Origin: Pararhizobium gei
GTDB lineage: Bacteria; Pseudomonadota; Alphaproteobacteria; Rhizobiales; Rhizobiaceae
Assembly (NCBI RefSeq): GCF_029223885.1
Contig: NZ_CP119409.1
Span: forward strand, 1,824,001-1,888,000
DNA length: 64,000 nt
Reading direction: 5' to 3'
The notes beneath the pieces are model-generated. The model saw nothing but the letters and a program-made list of their open reading frames with translations. It had not been told where the DNA came from and searched no databases. A program made the translations under genes and the position numbers. The stretch's first letter is position 1; each line of letters starts with the position of its first letter. Shown here piece after piece: positions 53,045 to 63,524 of the stretch.

Positions 53045-54595
53045 ATGAGCGCGCCCCTCGTTATCTTAAGCGTTGTCATGCTCGCTTTGGCCCTGGTCTA
53101 TGCCTATGGCCGGTTTGGCCGGCGCCTGCACGGGGAGGCGGGTTTGGCGCTTAAGCCGGAGCCCGAGCAGACGGCGCTGGACAGGATGGCCGCGCCGCTG
53201 CTCAAGGCGCATCCGGGGCAGAACGGTGTTTCCCTGATTTCGGACAATATGGCGGCGTTTGCGCTGCGTGCCCTGTCGGCACGTCTTGCCGGCCGCAGCC
53301 TCGATCTCCAGTATTACTACTGGAAAAACGATCTGACAGGACGGTTGCTGACCCGCGAAATTCTCGCAGCTGCCGATCGGGGCGTACAGATCCGCTTGCT
53401 GCTCGACGATATCAATGCCGGGCTGCACGACCGGATGTGCCTGGCGCTCGACGCACATCCCAATATTCAGGTTCGCCTGTTCAATCCCAGCCGCGCTCGC
53501 GCCGACCGCTTCCGGCGAGGCCTGGAAATGGTGTTGCGGCCGTTCCGGGCGACACGGCGCATGCACAACAAGCAATGGATCGCCGACGGCCGCATCGTGA
53601 TCGCCGGCGGACGCAACATCGGCGATGCCTATTTCGACGCGGCCGAGGAGGCGAACTTTCGCGATCTCGACGTCTGGGCGCTCGGCCCGGTGGCCTGGGA
53701 AGCCTCTGCCGTTTTCGACCGCTACTGGAACAGCGCAGTTGTCGTCCCCATCGGCCTGTTGCGTACGCCGCGAAAGCACTATCTTCCCGCTCTTCGGTAC
53801 AAGGTCCAGACGGCGGCCCAGACGTCCGGCGGTCGCCATTATCTGCTCCAGACAGACGAGGCGGCCCGCAGCGATGGCGCGATGCCACGCGCAGAGCACT
53901 TGCATTGGACCGCCGACGTGAAGCTCGTTGCCGACCCACCTGAAAAGGCATTCCTTCAGAAGCGCAACAACTGGATCATGAACGAACTGCTTCCGGTGCT
54001 GACATCGGCGACGCAAACCGTCCGGATTATTTCGCCCTATTTCATCCCCGGCGCCGCCGGAACGACGACATTTGCTGAACTGGCGCAACGCAATGTCCAA
54101 GTCGCGGTGCTGACCAATTCTCTGGCGGCCACCGACGTCGCTGCGGTTCACGGGGCCTATGCCAATTACCGCAAGGCCCTGCTGCGCGGCGGTGCCGTGC
54201 TGTTCGAACTGAAGGCAATACACGAAACGTCGGACCCGCAGCGCATGTCTCTGTTTGGATCCCGCAACGCCAGCCTGCACACCAAGGCTTTCGCCGTCGA
54301 TGGCAAGACGGCGTTTGTCGGTTCGTTGAATTTCGATCCACGCTCGGCCTCCCTGAACACGGAGATGGGCGTGGTGTTCACGCATGCGGCGCTCGTCGAC
54401 GCGGTGGTGGCGGTTTTCGATGAGGAAACACGCCCGGCCAACAGCTTCCGGCTGACGCTGGAAAGCGGCAGGCTGCGTTGGCACGACAGCACCGGGGGGG
54501 AAGCGCGGATCCTTCGCCGCGAGCCTGAGGCTGGATTTCTCCGCCGTGTCACTGCCGGCATCATCGGTATCCTGCCGATCGAATCGCAGCTCTGA
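53045..54595 (+). CDS. phospholipase D family protein (cardiolipin synthase-like)
   Basis: A 516-residue protein with one N-terminal membrane segment (about 4-20) and two HKD domains. Motif 1 is [20 protein letters not shown] (about 177-196); motif 2 is [20 protein letters not shown] (about 415-434). Layout resembles E. coli ClsB/ClsC-type cardiolipin synthases. The tight coupling to the upstream EEP hydrolase supports a shared membrane-lipid role. Activity as a phospholipase or nuclease is also possible for this family. Confidence 0.9.
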   Translation: MSAPLVILSVVMLALALVYAYGRFGRRLHGEAGLALKPEPEQTALDRMAAPLLKAHPGQNGVSLISDNMAAFALRALSARLAGRSLDLQYYYWKNDLTGRLLTREILAAADRGVQIRLLLDDINAGLHDRMCLALDAHPNIQVRLFNPSRARADRFRRGLEMVLRPFRATRRMHNKQWIADGRIVIAGGRNIGDAYFDAAEEANFRDLDVWALGPVAWEASAVFDRYWNSAVVVPIGLLRTPRKHYLPALRYKVQTAAQTSGGRHYLLQTDEAARSDGAMPRAEHLHWTADVKLVADPPEKAFLQKRNNWIMNELLPVLTSATQTVRIISPYFIPGAAGTTTFAELAQRNVQVAVLTNSLAATDVAAVHGAYANYRKALLRGGAVLFELKAIHETSDPQRMSLFGSRNASLHTKAFAVDGKTAFVGSLNFDPRSASLNTEMGVVFTHAALVDAVVAVFDEETRPANSFRLTLESGRLRWHDSTGGEARILRREPEAGFLRRVTAGIIGILPIESQL

Positions 54596-54752
54596 GCGCT
54601 TTTCCCTCGCTTCTGCAAATCCTGCGGCGCAATGAAAATGCCCGGCCGTGTTTTCGCGTGTCGCCAAACGCGTCCGGCGAGAGGCGCGACACGGGCCGGT
54701 GTGCTGCTGTCCCGGCCGCGGGCCGCCTGTTAACGTTATGCAGAGTTCGCGA

Positions 54753-54782
54753 CTTGAAGTCGGGTACTCCCACACTCTATGT
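54753..54782 (+). promoter_or_regulatory. heat-shock (RpoH) type promoter before clpP
   Basis: CTTGAA at 54753-54758, a 16-base spacer and CTCTATGT at 54775-54782 resemble the alphaproteobacterial sigma-32 consensus and lie 70 bases before clpP, a typical heat-shock gene. Confidence 0.5.
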
Positions 54783-54852
54783 AAGAGAAGAGATATTCCA
54801 GATGATTCCCGGCACGCGAGAGGCTTGTGTGCCAGACAGACAAAGGTTTGAC

Positions 54853-55479
54853 ATGAGAAATCCCGTTGATACCGCCATGGCTTTGGTGCCGATGGTCGTC
54901 GAGCAGACCAATCGCGGCGAACGTTCCTACGACATCTTCTCGCGCCTCCTGAAAGAACGCATCATCTTCCTGACGGGACCGGTGGAAGACCACATGGCGA
55001 CGCTGATTTGCGCGCAGCTGCTGTTCCTCGAGGCCGAGAACCCGAAAAAGGAAATTGCGCTTTACATCAATTCCCCAGGCGGCGTCGTCACGGCGGGAAT
55101 GGCCATTTACGATACGATGCAGTTCATCAAGCCCGCCGTATCGACGCTTTGCATCGGCCAGGCCGCATCCATGGGCTCGTTGCTTCTCGCCGCCGGCCAC
55201 AAGGACATGCGTTTCGCCACGCCGAACGCCCGGATCATGGTTCATCAGCCCTCGGGCGGATTTCAGGGGCAGGCCTCGGATATCGAGCGTCATGCCCGCG
55301 ATATTCTGAAAATGAAACGTCGTCTCAACGAAGTTTACGTCAAACACACCGGCCGGACCTTGGAAGAGGTTGAACAAACGCTGGATCGTGACCACTTTAT
55401 GACCGCAGACGAAGCTCTGAGCTGGGGTGTCGTGGACAAGGTCATCACATCGCGTGAGGCCATGGAAGCGGCGGTTTAA
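54853..55479 (+). CDS. clpP: ATP-dependent Clp protease proteolytic subunit
   Basis: Serine peptidase forming the proteolytic barrel used by ClpX and ClpA. The 208-residue protein has catalytic Ser106 ([11 protein letters not shown]) and His131 (IMVHQPSGG), with an Asp later in the canonical position, plus [17 protein letters not shown] near the N-terminus. The ATG at 54853 with AAAGG upstream is preferred to long frames that read through the leader. clpX follows after about 300 bases. Confidence 0.97.
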   Translation: MRNPVDTAMALVPMVVEQTNRGERSYDIFSRLLKERIIFLTGPVEDHMATLICAQLLFLEAENPKKEIALYINSPGGVVTAGMAIYDTMQFIKPAVSTLCIGQAASMGSLLLAAGHKDMRFATPNARIMVHQPSGGFQGQASDIERHARDILKMKRRLNEVYVKHTGRTLEEVEQTLDRDHFMTADEALSWGVVDKVITSREAMEAAV

Positions 55480-55779
55480 ACCCTGCTTTCAAGCTTTTTT
55501 GTGCGGATAGATGCATTTGTGACACATTTGTAACCTCTTGGGGGTTTATCCGCAGGCTAAAGCCGTTAATATCGACCGTTAATGCTATGGTGAAGTTGAA
55601 GTCCTAGTATTCGGTATTTGGTAGGAGATTCGTTGCTGCCGGAGGTCGGACAGAGTTGTCTGGGGCCGGCTCGTACTCCTGGAAGTGCCGTCTTTCGCCA
55701 ACCGGGCGTGAGGTTGCGGTGCGGGTTGAGTGGTCCGTTTCCTCTTTTGAGGTGTGCGGCGTGCTGGAAGGAAAGTGAT
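55480..55779. other. clpP-clpX intergenic region
   Basis: Three hundred bases without a supported gene. A short hairpin GCTT/AAGC followed by six T residues just after clpP (about 55488-55503) may be a weak terminator. TTGAAG at about 55594 is a possible start of the clpX promoter, but its -10 region is not convincing. Confidence 0.45.
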
Positions 55780-57057
55780 ATGAGCAAAGTCAGCGGCAGC
55801 AACGGCGGTGACTCGAAGAATACCCTGTACTGCTCCTTCTGCGGCAAGAGCCAGCATGAGGTTCGCAAGCTGATCGCCGGACCGACCGTGTTCATCTGCG
55901 ATGAATGCGTCGAGCTCTGCATGGACATCATCCGCGAAGAGAACAAGACGTCGATGGTCAAATCCCGTGACGGCGTTCCGACGCCCCAGGAGATCATCAA
56001 GGTTCTCGACGAATATGTGATCGGCCAACAGCAGGCCAAACGTATTCTGTCGGTTGCAGTCCACAACCATTACAAACGCTTGGCCCACGCAGCCAAGGGT
56101 ACCGATGTCGAGTTGGCGAAATCCAATATCATGCTCGTCGGCCCTACAGGCTGTGGCAAGACATATCTCGCGCAGACCTTGGCGCGTATCATCGACGTGC
56201 CGTTCACCATGGCTGATGCGACGACTCTGACCGAGGCCGGCTATGTCGGTGAAGACGTCGAAAACATCATCCTGAAGCTGCTTCAGTCGGCCGACTACAA
56301 TGTCGAGCGGGCGCAACGCGGCATCGTCTATATTGACGAAGTCGATAAAATCTCGCGCAAGTCCGACAATCCTTCGATCACCAGGGACGTTTCGGGCGAG
56401 GGGGTGCAGCAGGCGCTGCTGAAGATCATGGAAGGCACGGTCGCATCGGTGCCACCGCAGGGCGGACGCAAGCACCCGCAGCAGGAATTCCTGCAGGTCG
56501 ATACGACCAACATCCTGTTCATCTGCGGCGGGGCCTTTGCCGGTCTTGACAAGATCATCTCGGCGCGTGGCGAGAAGACCTCGATTGGCTTTGGTGCTTC
56601 GGTAAAATCGCCGGAAGATCGCCGCGTCGGCGAAGTCCTGCGCGAACTGGAGCCGGAAGATCTGGTAAAGTTCGGCCTCATCCCGGAATTCATCGGCCGT
56701 CTGCCTGTCCTGGCGACGCTTGAGGATCTGGACGAACCGGCACTGATCCAGATTCTGTCGGAGCCGAAGAACGCGCTGATCAAGCAGTACCAGCGCCTGT
56801 TCGAGATGGAAGATGTGGAGTTGACATTCCACGAGGATGCGCTGCGCGAAATCGCAAAGCGCGCCATCATCCGCAAGACCGGTGCCCGTGGCCTGCGTTC
56901 GATCATGGAAAAGATTCTGCTCGACACCATGTTCGAACTGCCGACGCTGGAGGGCGTCCGCGAAGTCGTGATCTCGGACGAGGTGGTCAAGGGGTCCGCC
57001 CGCCCATTGTATATCTATTCGGAACGTGCGGAAGAAAAAGCCAACGTTTCGGCTTGA
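55780..57057 (+). CDS. clpX: ATP-dependent Clp protease ATP-binding subunit ClpX
   Basis: AAA+ unfoldase that feeds substrates to ClpP. The 425-residue protein has an N-terminal zinc domain with Cys18, Cys21, Cys40 and Cys43, Walker A GPTGCGKT (121-128), Walker [11 protein letters not shown], the IGF loop region and sensor 2 [14 protein letters not shown]. The ATG at 55780 follows AAGGAAA. A strong terminator lies after it, so lon is transcribed separately. Confidence 0.98.
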   Translation: MSKVSGSNGGDSKNTLYCSFCGKSQHEVRKLIAGPTVFICDECVELCMDIIREENKTSMVKSRDGVPTPQEIIKVLDEYVIGQQQAKRILSVAVHNHYKRLAHAAKGTDVELAKSNIMLVGPTGCGKTYLAQTLARIIDVPFTMADATTLTEAGYVGEDVENIILKLLQSADYNVERAQRGIVYIDEVDKISRKSDNPSITRDVSGEGVQQALLKIMEGTVASVPPQGGRKHPQQEFLQVDTTNILFICGGAFAGLDKIISARGEKTSIGFGASVKSPEDRRVGEVLRELEPEDLVKFGLIPEFIGRLPVLATLEDLDEPALIQILSEPKNALIKQYQRLFEMEDVELTFHEDALREIAKRAIIRKTGARGLRSIMEKILLDTMFELPTLEGVREVVISDEVVKGSARPLYIYSERAEEKANVSA

Positions 57058-57081
57058 TCTCCTCTTCAATAAGTCAAATGA

Positions 57082-57107
57082 GGGCCCGCCATGTGCGGGC
57101 CTTTTTC
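57082..57107 (+). terminator. rho-independent terminator of clpX
   Basis: Stem GGCCCGC / GCGGGCC with a 5-base loop followed by TTTTT, 25 bases after the clpX stop. Confidence 0.92.
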
Positions 57108-57488
57108 ATGAGGCAGCTTGTGATTCGTGCACCTTCCAGGCCATTGAGGCGTCCGAAGATCGGCCGGAAAACGAATGTTTCCCTTGCGCGAGGCGACACG
57201 GGGGAATCCGGATCAAGACATGAAATCTGCGATTGCTAAACGCAGCCAACAACGCGATTATAATACGATTCCACGGTTGGAGCGGCAATGTTTTCGCGTC
57301 CGCCGCAAGGTACGCGACAGTCTGGGGGCGTCTACTGCGCGCATGCCGATACGCTCGCATGTCTATCGTCGGCAAAGGGTTGAAAACAGACGTTACGCAC
57401 TCCACCTGACAGTGGAAGAAATGATGGCCGGAAGCGCCCTTGAACGCTTCGGGTAACGCGCCCGGCAACGGGACGGAAAGGAAATGAC
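57108..57488. other. lon upstream region
   Basis: About 380 bases between the clpX terminator and lon. A 93-codon open frame at 57175-57456 has no ribosome site or protein-like composition and is not counted as a gene. GTTGAAAA at about 57379 may be part of a heat-shock promoter for lon, but the -10 match is poor. Confidence 0.45.
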
Positions 57489-59909
57489 ATGACGAATAAA
57501 ACGTCTCCGGCGATCGAGAGCGCGACATACCCAGTGTTGCCGCTGCGCGACATCGTGGTGTTCCCGCATATGATCGTGCCGCTGTTCGTCGGCCGTGAAA
57601 AATCGATCCGCGCGCTTGAAGAGGTCATGGGGACCGACAAGCAGATCATGCTTGCGACCCAGATCAATGCAAGTGATGACGATCCCGATCCATCCGCGAT
57701 CTACCAGATCGGGACGATCGCCAATGTGCTTCAGCTCCTGAAATTGCCGGACGGGACAGTGAAGGTTCTGGTCGAAGGCCGTTCACGCGCCGAAATCGAC
57801 GGCTATACGCCGCGTAGCGATTTCTACGAGGCCATGGCCCATGCCCTTGCAGAGCCGGAGGAAGATCCTGTCGAGATCGAGGCGTTGAGCCGCTCGGTGG
57901 TTTCCGAATTCGAGAGCTATGTGAAGCTCAACAAGAAGATTTCGCCTGAGGTCGTCGGTGCTGCCAGCCAGATCGAGGACTATTCGAAGCTGGCCGATAC
58001 CGTTGCGTCGCATCTCTCCATCAAGATCGTTGAAAAGCAGGAAATGCTGGAAACGACCAGCGTCAAGTTGCGCCTTGAAAAGGCGCTCGGCTTTATGGAA
58101 GGCGAAATCTCCGTTCTCCAGGTCGAAAAGCGCATCCGGTCGCGCGTCAAGCGCCAGATGGAAAAGACCCAGCGCGAGTACTACCTCAACGAACAGATGA
58201 AGGCGATCCAGAAGGAACTCGGCGATGGTGAGGAAGGCCGCGACGAGATGGCCGAACTTGAAGATCGCATCGCCAAAACCAAGCTTTCCAAGGAAGCCCG
58301 TGAAAAGGCTGACGCGGAAGTCAAGAAGCTGCGCCAGATGAGCCCGATGTCGGCGGAAGCCACCGTCGTTCGCAACTATCTGGATTGGCTGCTTGGCATT
58401 CCCTGGTCGAAGAAGTCCAAGGTCAAGACTGATCTTCACCACGCGGAACAGGTTCTCGAACTCGATCACTTTGGCCTCGACAAGGTCAAGGAGCGGATCA
58501 TCGAGTATCTGGCGGTTCAGGCGCGCTCGCAGAAGATCAAGGGCCCGATCCTGTGCCTCGTCGGTCCTCCGGGCGTCGGCAAGACCTCGCTTGCCAAATC
58601 GATCGCCAAGGCGACCGGCCGCGAATATATCCGCATGGCGCTTGGCGGCGTTCGCGACGAAGCCGAAATCCGTGGTCACCGCCGCACCTATATCGGTTCG
58701 ATGCCCGGCAAGGTCATCCAGTCGATGAAGAAGGCAAAGAAGTCCAATCCGCTCTTCCTGCTCGACGAGATCGACAAGATGGGCCAGGATTTCCGTGGCG
58801 ATCCGTCCTCGGCTCTCTTGGAGGTGCTGGATCCGGAACAGAACTCGACCTTCATGGACCACTATCTGGAGGTCGAATACGACCTCTCGAACGTGATGTT
58901 CATCACCACGGCGAATACGCTGAATATCCCGGCGCCGCTGATGGACCGCATGGAAGTGATCCGGATTGCGGGATACACGGAGGAAGAAAAGCTGGAGATC
59001 GCCAAGCGGCATCTGCTGCCGAAGGCGATCGCCGACCACGCGCTGCAGCCGAAGGAGTTCTCGATCACCGACGGTGCTTTGTCGACCATCATCCAGACTT
59101 ACACCCGCGAAGCTGGTGTGCGTAGCCTTGAGCGAGAACTGATGAAGGTTGCCCGCAAGGCCGTGACCGAAATCCTGAAAGGTCGCACCGACAAGGTCGA
59201 AGTCACCGCTGAGAACATCAACGACTATCTCGGTGTTCCACGCTACCGCCACGGCGAAGCGGAACGCACCGACCAGGTCGGTGTTGTTACGGGCCTTGCC
59301 TGGACGGAAGTCGGCGGCGAACTGCTGACGATCGAAGGTGTCATGATGCCTGGCAAGGGCAAGATGACGGTGACCGGCAATCTGCGTGACGTGATGAAGG
59401 AATCGATTTCCGCGGCTGCGTCTTACGTCCGTTCGCGGGCGATCGACTTCGGCATCGAGCCGCCGCTGTTCGACACGAGCGACATCCATGTGCACGTGCC
59501 GGAAGGTGCGACGCCCAAGGACGGTCCTTCGGCCGGTGTCGCCATGGCGACAGCGATCGTCTCGATCATGACCGGAATCCCGGTCGACAGGAATGTGGCA
59601 ATGACGGGTGAAATCACTCTGCGTGGCCGCGTGCTGCCGATCGGCGGTCTCAAGGAAAAGCTGCTCGCGGCGCTTCGCGGCGGCATCAAGAAGGTGCTCA
59701 TCCCGGAAGAAAACGCCAAGGATCTGGCGGATATTCCGGACAACGTGAAGAACAATATGGAGATCATTCCGGTTTCGCATATTGGCGAGGTCCTGAGCCA
59801 TGCCCTGACGCGCGTTCCCGTCGCCATCGAATGGGATCCGTCCAAGCATAAGGTTCCGGTTGCTGCGGTCGATGCGGTTGACGACACGGGAACGTCGATC
59901 GCGCACTAG
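57489..59909 (+). CDS. lon: endopeptidase La (Lon protease)
   Basis: ATP-dependent serine protease for damaged and regulatory proteins. The 806-residue protein has an N-terminal substrate domain ([24 protein letters not shown] read in parts), coiled linker, AAA+ module with Walker A GPPGVGKT (359-366) and [10 protein letters not shown], and a C-terminal protease domain with the dyad Ser681 ([11 protein letters not shown]) and Lys722 ([11 protein letters not shown]). In Caulobacter Lon degrades cell-cycle regulators such as CcrM and DnaA. Confidence 0.98.
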   Translation: MTNKTSPAIESATYPVLPLRDIVVFPHMIVPLFVGREKSIRALEEVMGTDKQIMLATQINASDDDPDPSAIYQIGTIANVLQLLKLPDGTVKVLVEGRSRAEIDGYTPRSDFYEAMAHALAEPEEDPVEIEALSRSVVSEFESYVKLNKKISPEVVGAASQIEDYSKLADTVASHLSIKIVEKQEMLETTSVKLRLEKALGFMEGEISVLQVEKRIRSRVKRQMEKTQREYYLNEQMKAIQKELGDGEEGRDEMAELEDRIAKTKLSKEAREKADAEVKKLRQMSPMSAEATVVRNYLDWLLGIPWSKKSKVKTDLHHAEQVLELDHFGLDKVKERIIEYLAVQARSQKIKGPILCLVGPPGVGKTSLAKSIAKATGREYIRMALGGVRDEAEIRGHRRTYIGSMPGKVIQSMKKAKKSNPLFLLDEIDKMGQDFRGDPSSALLEVLDPEQNSTFMDHYLEVEYDLSNVMFITTANTLNIPAPLMDRMEVIRIAGYTEEEKLEIAKRHLLPKAIADHALQPKEFSITDGALSTIIQTYTREAGVRSLERELMKVARKAVTEILKGRTDKVEVTAENINDYLGVPRYRHGEAERTDQVGVVTGLAWTEVGGELLTIEGVMMPGKGKMTVTGNLRDVMKESISAAASYVRSRAIDFGIEPPLFDTSDIHVHVPEGATPKDGPSAGVAMATAIVSIMTGIPVDRNVAMTGEITLRGRVLPIGGLKEKLLAALRGGIKKVLIPEENAKDLADIPDNVKNNMEIIPVSHIGEVLSHALTRVPVAIEWDPSKHKVPVAAVDAVDDTGTSIAH

Positions 59910-59976
59910 GCTTTGACGTGCACGTCAATCGGTAGCATCGCCGGCATAACGGGCGGTGTGAAAGATAAACAGTGGA

Positions 59977-60005
59977 AGACCGGCAGTGTTGCCGGTCTTT
60001 TTTTT
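59977..60005 (+). terminator. rho-independent terminator of lon
   Basis: Stem AAGACCGGCA / TGCCGGTCTT with a short loop and a run of eight T residues, about 65 bases after the lon stop. Confidence 0.92.
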
Positions 60006-60137
60006 GAAAAATGACCCGCAAAGCCTTGCATTCCATGGCATTCGGCGCAATTGGGTTGGTCAAGGCGGAGGTGGCGTCTATGTTGCCCCCGGCTTGAAGA
60101 TTTGAGTCGTTTCAAACCAATATGAAAGGGTGGAAAC

Positions 60138-60410
60138 ATGAACAAGAATGAGCTCGTATCAGCCGTTGCTGAAAAGGCCAACATCACCAACAAAGAGGCA
60201 TCGACTGCAGTTGATGCCATTTTCGAAGTGATCCAGAGCGAATTGAAGAACGGCGGCGATGTGCGCCTCGTGGGCTTCGGCAATTTCTCCGTCAGCCACC
60301 GCGAAGCCTCGAAGGGCCGTAATCCTTCCACCGGCGCCGAAGTCGACATTCCGGCGCGCAATGTGCCGAAGTTCTCTGCGGGCAAGGGTTTGAAGGACGC
60401 TGTCAACTAA
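60138..60410 (+). CDS. hupB: DNA-binding protein HU
   Basis: A 90-residue nucleoid protein. N-terminal MNKNELVSAVAEKA, GGDVRLVGFGNFSV, arm region GRNPSTGAEVDIPARNVPKF and the C-terminal end SAGKGLKDAVN. Its place directly after lon is conserved in alphaproteobacteria and many other bacteria. It has its own terminator. Confidence 0.97.
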   Translation: MNKNELVSAVAEKANITNKEASTAVDAIFEVIQSELKNGGDVRLVGFGNFSVSHREASKGRNPSTGAEVDIPARNVPKFSAGKGLKDAVN

Positions 60411-60465
60411 AGATCGCGGCCCATCAACGCTAGCCGCAATGCCGGCGCTTTATGGACGTGCAATC

Positions 60466-60494
60466 GAGGCCCGGTTTTCTGGGCCTCTTTTTTT
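60466..60494 (+). terminator. rho-independent terminator of hupB
   Basis: Stem GAGGCCC / GGGCCTC with an 8-base loop followed by seven T residues, about 55 bases after the hupB stop. Confidence 0.93.
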
Positions 60495-60596
60495 GTTCCG
60501 CAGTTTGGCTTCGCGCTCTCGACGCAGTGGCTGTCACGCGGCTGTTACACTGCAGGACCACAACGCCTCCGTATTCATTTTCCCCGGAGGATTCCC

Positions 60597-62789
60597 GTGA
60601 AGACCTTTTCATTGACCGCAACGCTCGCGGCGCTGCTTGCTGCATCGACGGCCACAACCGCCGGCGCAGAGCCTGTTTTCAACCGTATCGCCTCCTTCGC
60701 GGTTGCGGACAATCTGCCGGCCACAGCCGGCAAATCGACCGTTACATCGGCGGAGATCATCACCGCCAGCGAAGACGGCAACACCCTCGTCTATTCCGAT
60801 AGCCCCAACAAGGCGATCGGCTTCATCGACATCACCGACGCGAAAGTCCCCAGGGCTGGCGGTTCCGTCAGCTTTCAGGGTGAGCCGACATCGGTAACGA
60901 TTGCCGGTGGCAAGGCGCTTGTCGCCGTCAACACCCGCGAAAGTTTCGTCAAGCCCTCGGGTATCGTCGCTCAGGTCGATCTTGCTGCGAAGACCATCGA
61001 CACGACCTGCGATCTTGGCGGTCAGCCGGATTCGATTGCGCTCAACAAGGACAAGACGATCGCCGCGATCGCCATCGAAAACGAGCGCGACGAGGAGGTC
61101 AATGACGGGGACATTCCCCAGATGCCTGCGGGCGACCTCGTTCTTCTGTCTCTCAAGGATGGCGTTATCGACTGCGGTTCGCTCAAGCATGTTGTCCTCA
61201 CCGGTCTTGCCGATGTCGCTGGCGACGATCCGGAGCCGGAATTCGTCGCCTTCAACGGTCAGGACGAGGTCGCTCTGACGCTTCAGGAAAACAACTACAT
61301 CGTCATCATCGACGCCAAGACGGGCACCGTGAAAACTCACTTTTCGGCCGGCAGCGTCGATCTTGAAGGCGTTGACACCAAAAAAGACGGCGCCCTCAAG
61401 TTTACCGGCGAGATGAAAGACGTCGCCCGCGAGCCTGACGCCGTCAAGTGGCTGGACGATAACCGCCTCGTCGTTGCCAACGAAGGCGACTGGAAGGGCG
61501 GCTCCCGCGGCTTCACCATCTTCGACAAGACAGGCAAGGTACAGTACGAAAGCGGCGCAAGCTTCGAGCGCGAGATTGCCAGGATCGGACACTATCCGGA
61601 CAAGCGCAACAAGAAGGGCGTCGAGCCGGAAGGCCTGGAAGCCGCCAGGTTCGGCGACGATAACCTGTTCTTCGTGATGGCCGAGCGTGCCTCGGTCGTC
61701 GGCGTCTACAAGGATACAGGCGCGGAACCGCAACTGCTGCAGATCCTGCCCTCGGGCATTTCACCGGAAGGCGCCGTGGCCATTCCCGGTCGCAATCTGT
61801 TTGCCACGGCCAACGAAGCCGATCTGGTCGAAGATGGCGGCGCCCGTTCGCATGTCATGATTTATGAGCGTGCGGAAGGCGAAGCGGCCTATCCGCAGAT
61901 CGTTTCCACCGAAAAGGACGGCGAACTGATCGGCTTTGGCGCACTGTCGGGTCTCGCAGCGGTCAAGGACAAGCCGGGCATTCTCTATGCGGTCAACGAT
62001 TCGGTCTATGCGTCGCAGCCGACGATCTTCACGATCGATGCGACGGCGAAGCCAGTCAGGATCACCGACGCCCTGCGCGTCACGCGCAATGGCGCGCCTG
62101 CCCAGAAGCTCGATATCGAAGGCCTGACGCCGGATGGCGATGGCGGTTTCTGGCTCGCCTCAGAAGGTGACGCCGACAAGCTTTACAGCCATGCCATCGT
62201 GCAGGTGAACGGCAAGGGCGAGATCCAGAAGGAAGTTGCCATTCCCGCCGAGCTGCGTGCCGGCGAGAAGCGTTTCGGTTTCGAAGGAATAACCAGCATT
62301 GGCGAAGGCGATGAGCAGGTGCTGTGGATGGCCGTTCAGCGCGAATGGGGCGATGATGAAAAGGGCTTCGTGAAGCTCGTTTCCTACAAGCCCTCGTCGA
62401 AAGAGTGGGGCGCCGTGCGCTATCCGCTCGAAAAGACGGAGAGCGGCTGGGTCGGCCTGTCGGAAATCACCGTTTACGGCGATTATGCCTATGTCATCGA
62501 GCGAGACAATCTGATCGGCAAGGCTGCAAAGCTAAAGAAGATCTATCGCGTGGCACTGGCTGATCTGAAGTCCGCCAAGCTTGGCGGCGACCTGCCTGTC
62601 GTCAAAAAGGAAGAGGTCCGCGACCTGATCCCCGACCTGACGTCGTTTGGCGGCTTCGTGGTTGACAAGGTTGAAGGCTTTGCGGTCGATGCCGCCGGCA
62701 CCGGCTATGTCGTCACCGACAATGACGGTGTCGATGATTCCTCCGGGGAAACGCTGTTCTTCCAGATCGGTACGATGAACGCGATGTAA
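60597..62789 (+). CDS. secreted esterase-like phytase-domain protein
   Basis: A 730-residue exported protein with a signal peptide of about 24 residues (LAALLAASTATTAGA-EP). The first half is a beta-propeller-like region of YVTN/WD-type repeats (SIALNKDKTIAAIAIENERDEE). The second half, from about 430, resembles the esterase-like activity of phytase family (LDIEGLTPDGDGGFWLASEGD, VGLSEITVYGDYAYVIERDN, DKVEGFAVDAAGTGYVVTDNDG). The start is GTG with GGAGGA six bases upstream. It may release phosphate or hydrolyse esters outside the cell; the activity is inferred from the family name only. It stands between hupB and a MarR gene and ends at a shared terminator. Confidence 0.9.
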   Translation: MKTFSLTATLAALLAASTATTAGAEPVFNRIASFAVADNLPATAGKSTVTSAEIITASEDGNTLVYSDSPNKAIGFIDITDAKVPRAGGSVSFQGEPTSVTIAGGKALVAVNTRESFVKPSGIVAQVDLAAKTIDTTCDLGGQPDSIALNKDKTIAAIAIENERDEEVNDGDIPQMPAGDLVLLSLKDGVIDCGSLKHVVLTGLADVAGDDPEPEFVAFNGQDEVALTLQENNYIVIIDAKTGTVKTHFSAGSVDLEGVDTKKDGALKFTGEMKDVAREPDAVKWLDDNRLVVANEGDWKGGSRGFTIFDKTGKVQYESGASFEREIARIGHYPDKRNKKGVEPEGLEAARFGDDNLFFVMAERASVVGVYKDTGAEPQLLQILPSGISPEGAVAIPGRNLFATANEADLVEDGGARSHVMIYERAEGEAAYPQIVSTEKDGELIGFGALSGLAAVKDKPGILYAVNDSVYASQPTIFTIDATAKPVRITDALRVTRNGAPAQKLDIEGLTPDGDGGFWLASEGDADKLYSHAIVQVNGKGEIQKEVAIPAELRAGEKRFGFEGITSIGEGDEQVLWMAVQREWGDDEKGFVKLVSYKPSSKEWGAVRYPLEKTESGWVGLSEITVYGDYAYVIERDNLIGKAAKLKKIYRVALADLKSAKLGGDLPVVKKEEVRDLIPDLTSFGGFVVDKVEGFAVDAAGTGYVVTDNDGVDDSSGETLFFQIGTMNAM

Positions 62790-62811
62790 TTTTGCGCTGT
62801 GCCGGTAACGG

Positions 62812-62843
62812 AAAAGGCCGGGGCATGATGCTCCGGCCTTTTC
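62812..62843. terminator. bidirectional terminator
   Basis: Stem AAAAGGCCGG / CCGGCCTTTT (with further pairing inside) between the convergent phytase-like and MarR genes. Confidence 0.88.
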
Positions 62844-62871
62844 CATGAACTTTTAAGGGATGAAGCACGTG

Positions 62872-63348
62872 TTACTCGGCGGCAATCTTTTCGCCGGCGC
62901 TGTCTCTGCGCAACCGGATATCATCGACCTTGGCGACGAGGCGACTGGCGATATCCTGAAGCTGGTCGAGCTGCTCGTCATCCAGAACCGAAAAAATTTC
63001 GTCGATCAATTGCTTGCGGGGGTGTTCTGCAGCCTCCAGAACTACGCGCCCGACATCCGTGATGGACACGATCTTTGCCCGGCGATCGACGGGATCCGGC
63101 CTGCGCAGAACCAGCTTGTCGCGCTCCAGACCGTCGATCGCTTCCGTGACGGTGCGTGGCGCGAAATTCAGCGCGTCGGCGATGTCCGTCGAGCGGCAGG
63201 GGCCGAGCTTGCTGAGAAAACAGAGAAACTTGCTGCGTGCCAGAGATACGCCTTCCTCCGTCATCGTCTCGTTGATGAGCCGGTGGACGCGGTGGTAAAG
63301 CTCGAAAAGCTTGTCGGAGACTTCGCAGGGCTGCTTCATGAATCTCAT
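62872..63348 (-). CDS. MarR family transcriptional regulator
   Basis: A 158-residue winged-helix regulator. Core VSLARSKFLCFLSKLGPCRST, DIADALNFAPRTVTEAIDGLERD, wing RRPDPVDRRAKIVSITDVG. No cysteine-rich tail, unlike the MarR protein at 21974. The start is either MRFMKQP at 63348 or MKQP at 63339; the second has GAGA four bases upstream. It faces the SbcD-like gene across a short divergent region with an inverted repeat. Confidence 0.92.
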   Translation of the reverse strand: MRFMKQPCEVSDKLFELYHRVHRLINETMTEEGVSLARSKFLCFLSKLGPCRSTDIADALNFAPRTVTEAIDGLERDKLVLRRPDPVDRRAKIVSITDVGRVVLEAAEHPRKQLIDEIFSVLDDEQLDQLQDIASRLVAKVDDIRLRRDSAGEKIAAE

Positions 63349-63362
63349 ATGTATATAATGAG
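63344..63362. promoter_or_regulatory. inverted repeat overlapping TATATA in the MarR promoter
   Basis: CTCAT-ATGTATATA-ATGAG, 5-base arms around an AT-rich core, overlaps the possible MarR start and would suit an autoregulatory operator. Confidence 0.4.
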
Positions 63363-63524
63363 GGGCCATGTCAAATGCCTGGGGCGAGCCGATTGACAAA
63401 AGTCGCCGATTGGCCATACCGGTGCGCCGAGCTGAACTTTCCATGCGGGAAAACGCTGATGAGGCGGCACTTCCGCCGTCGAGCGGCATTGACGCGGATG
63501 TCAAAGAGAGGCCATGTTCGGCCC

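Noticed and set aside
57175..57456. 93-codon open frame between clpX and lon
   Set aside because: No ribosome site, Arg-rich random-looking composition, and it fills a normal promoter region.
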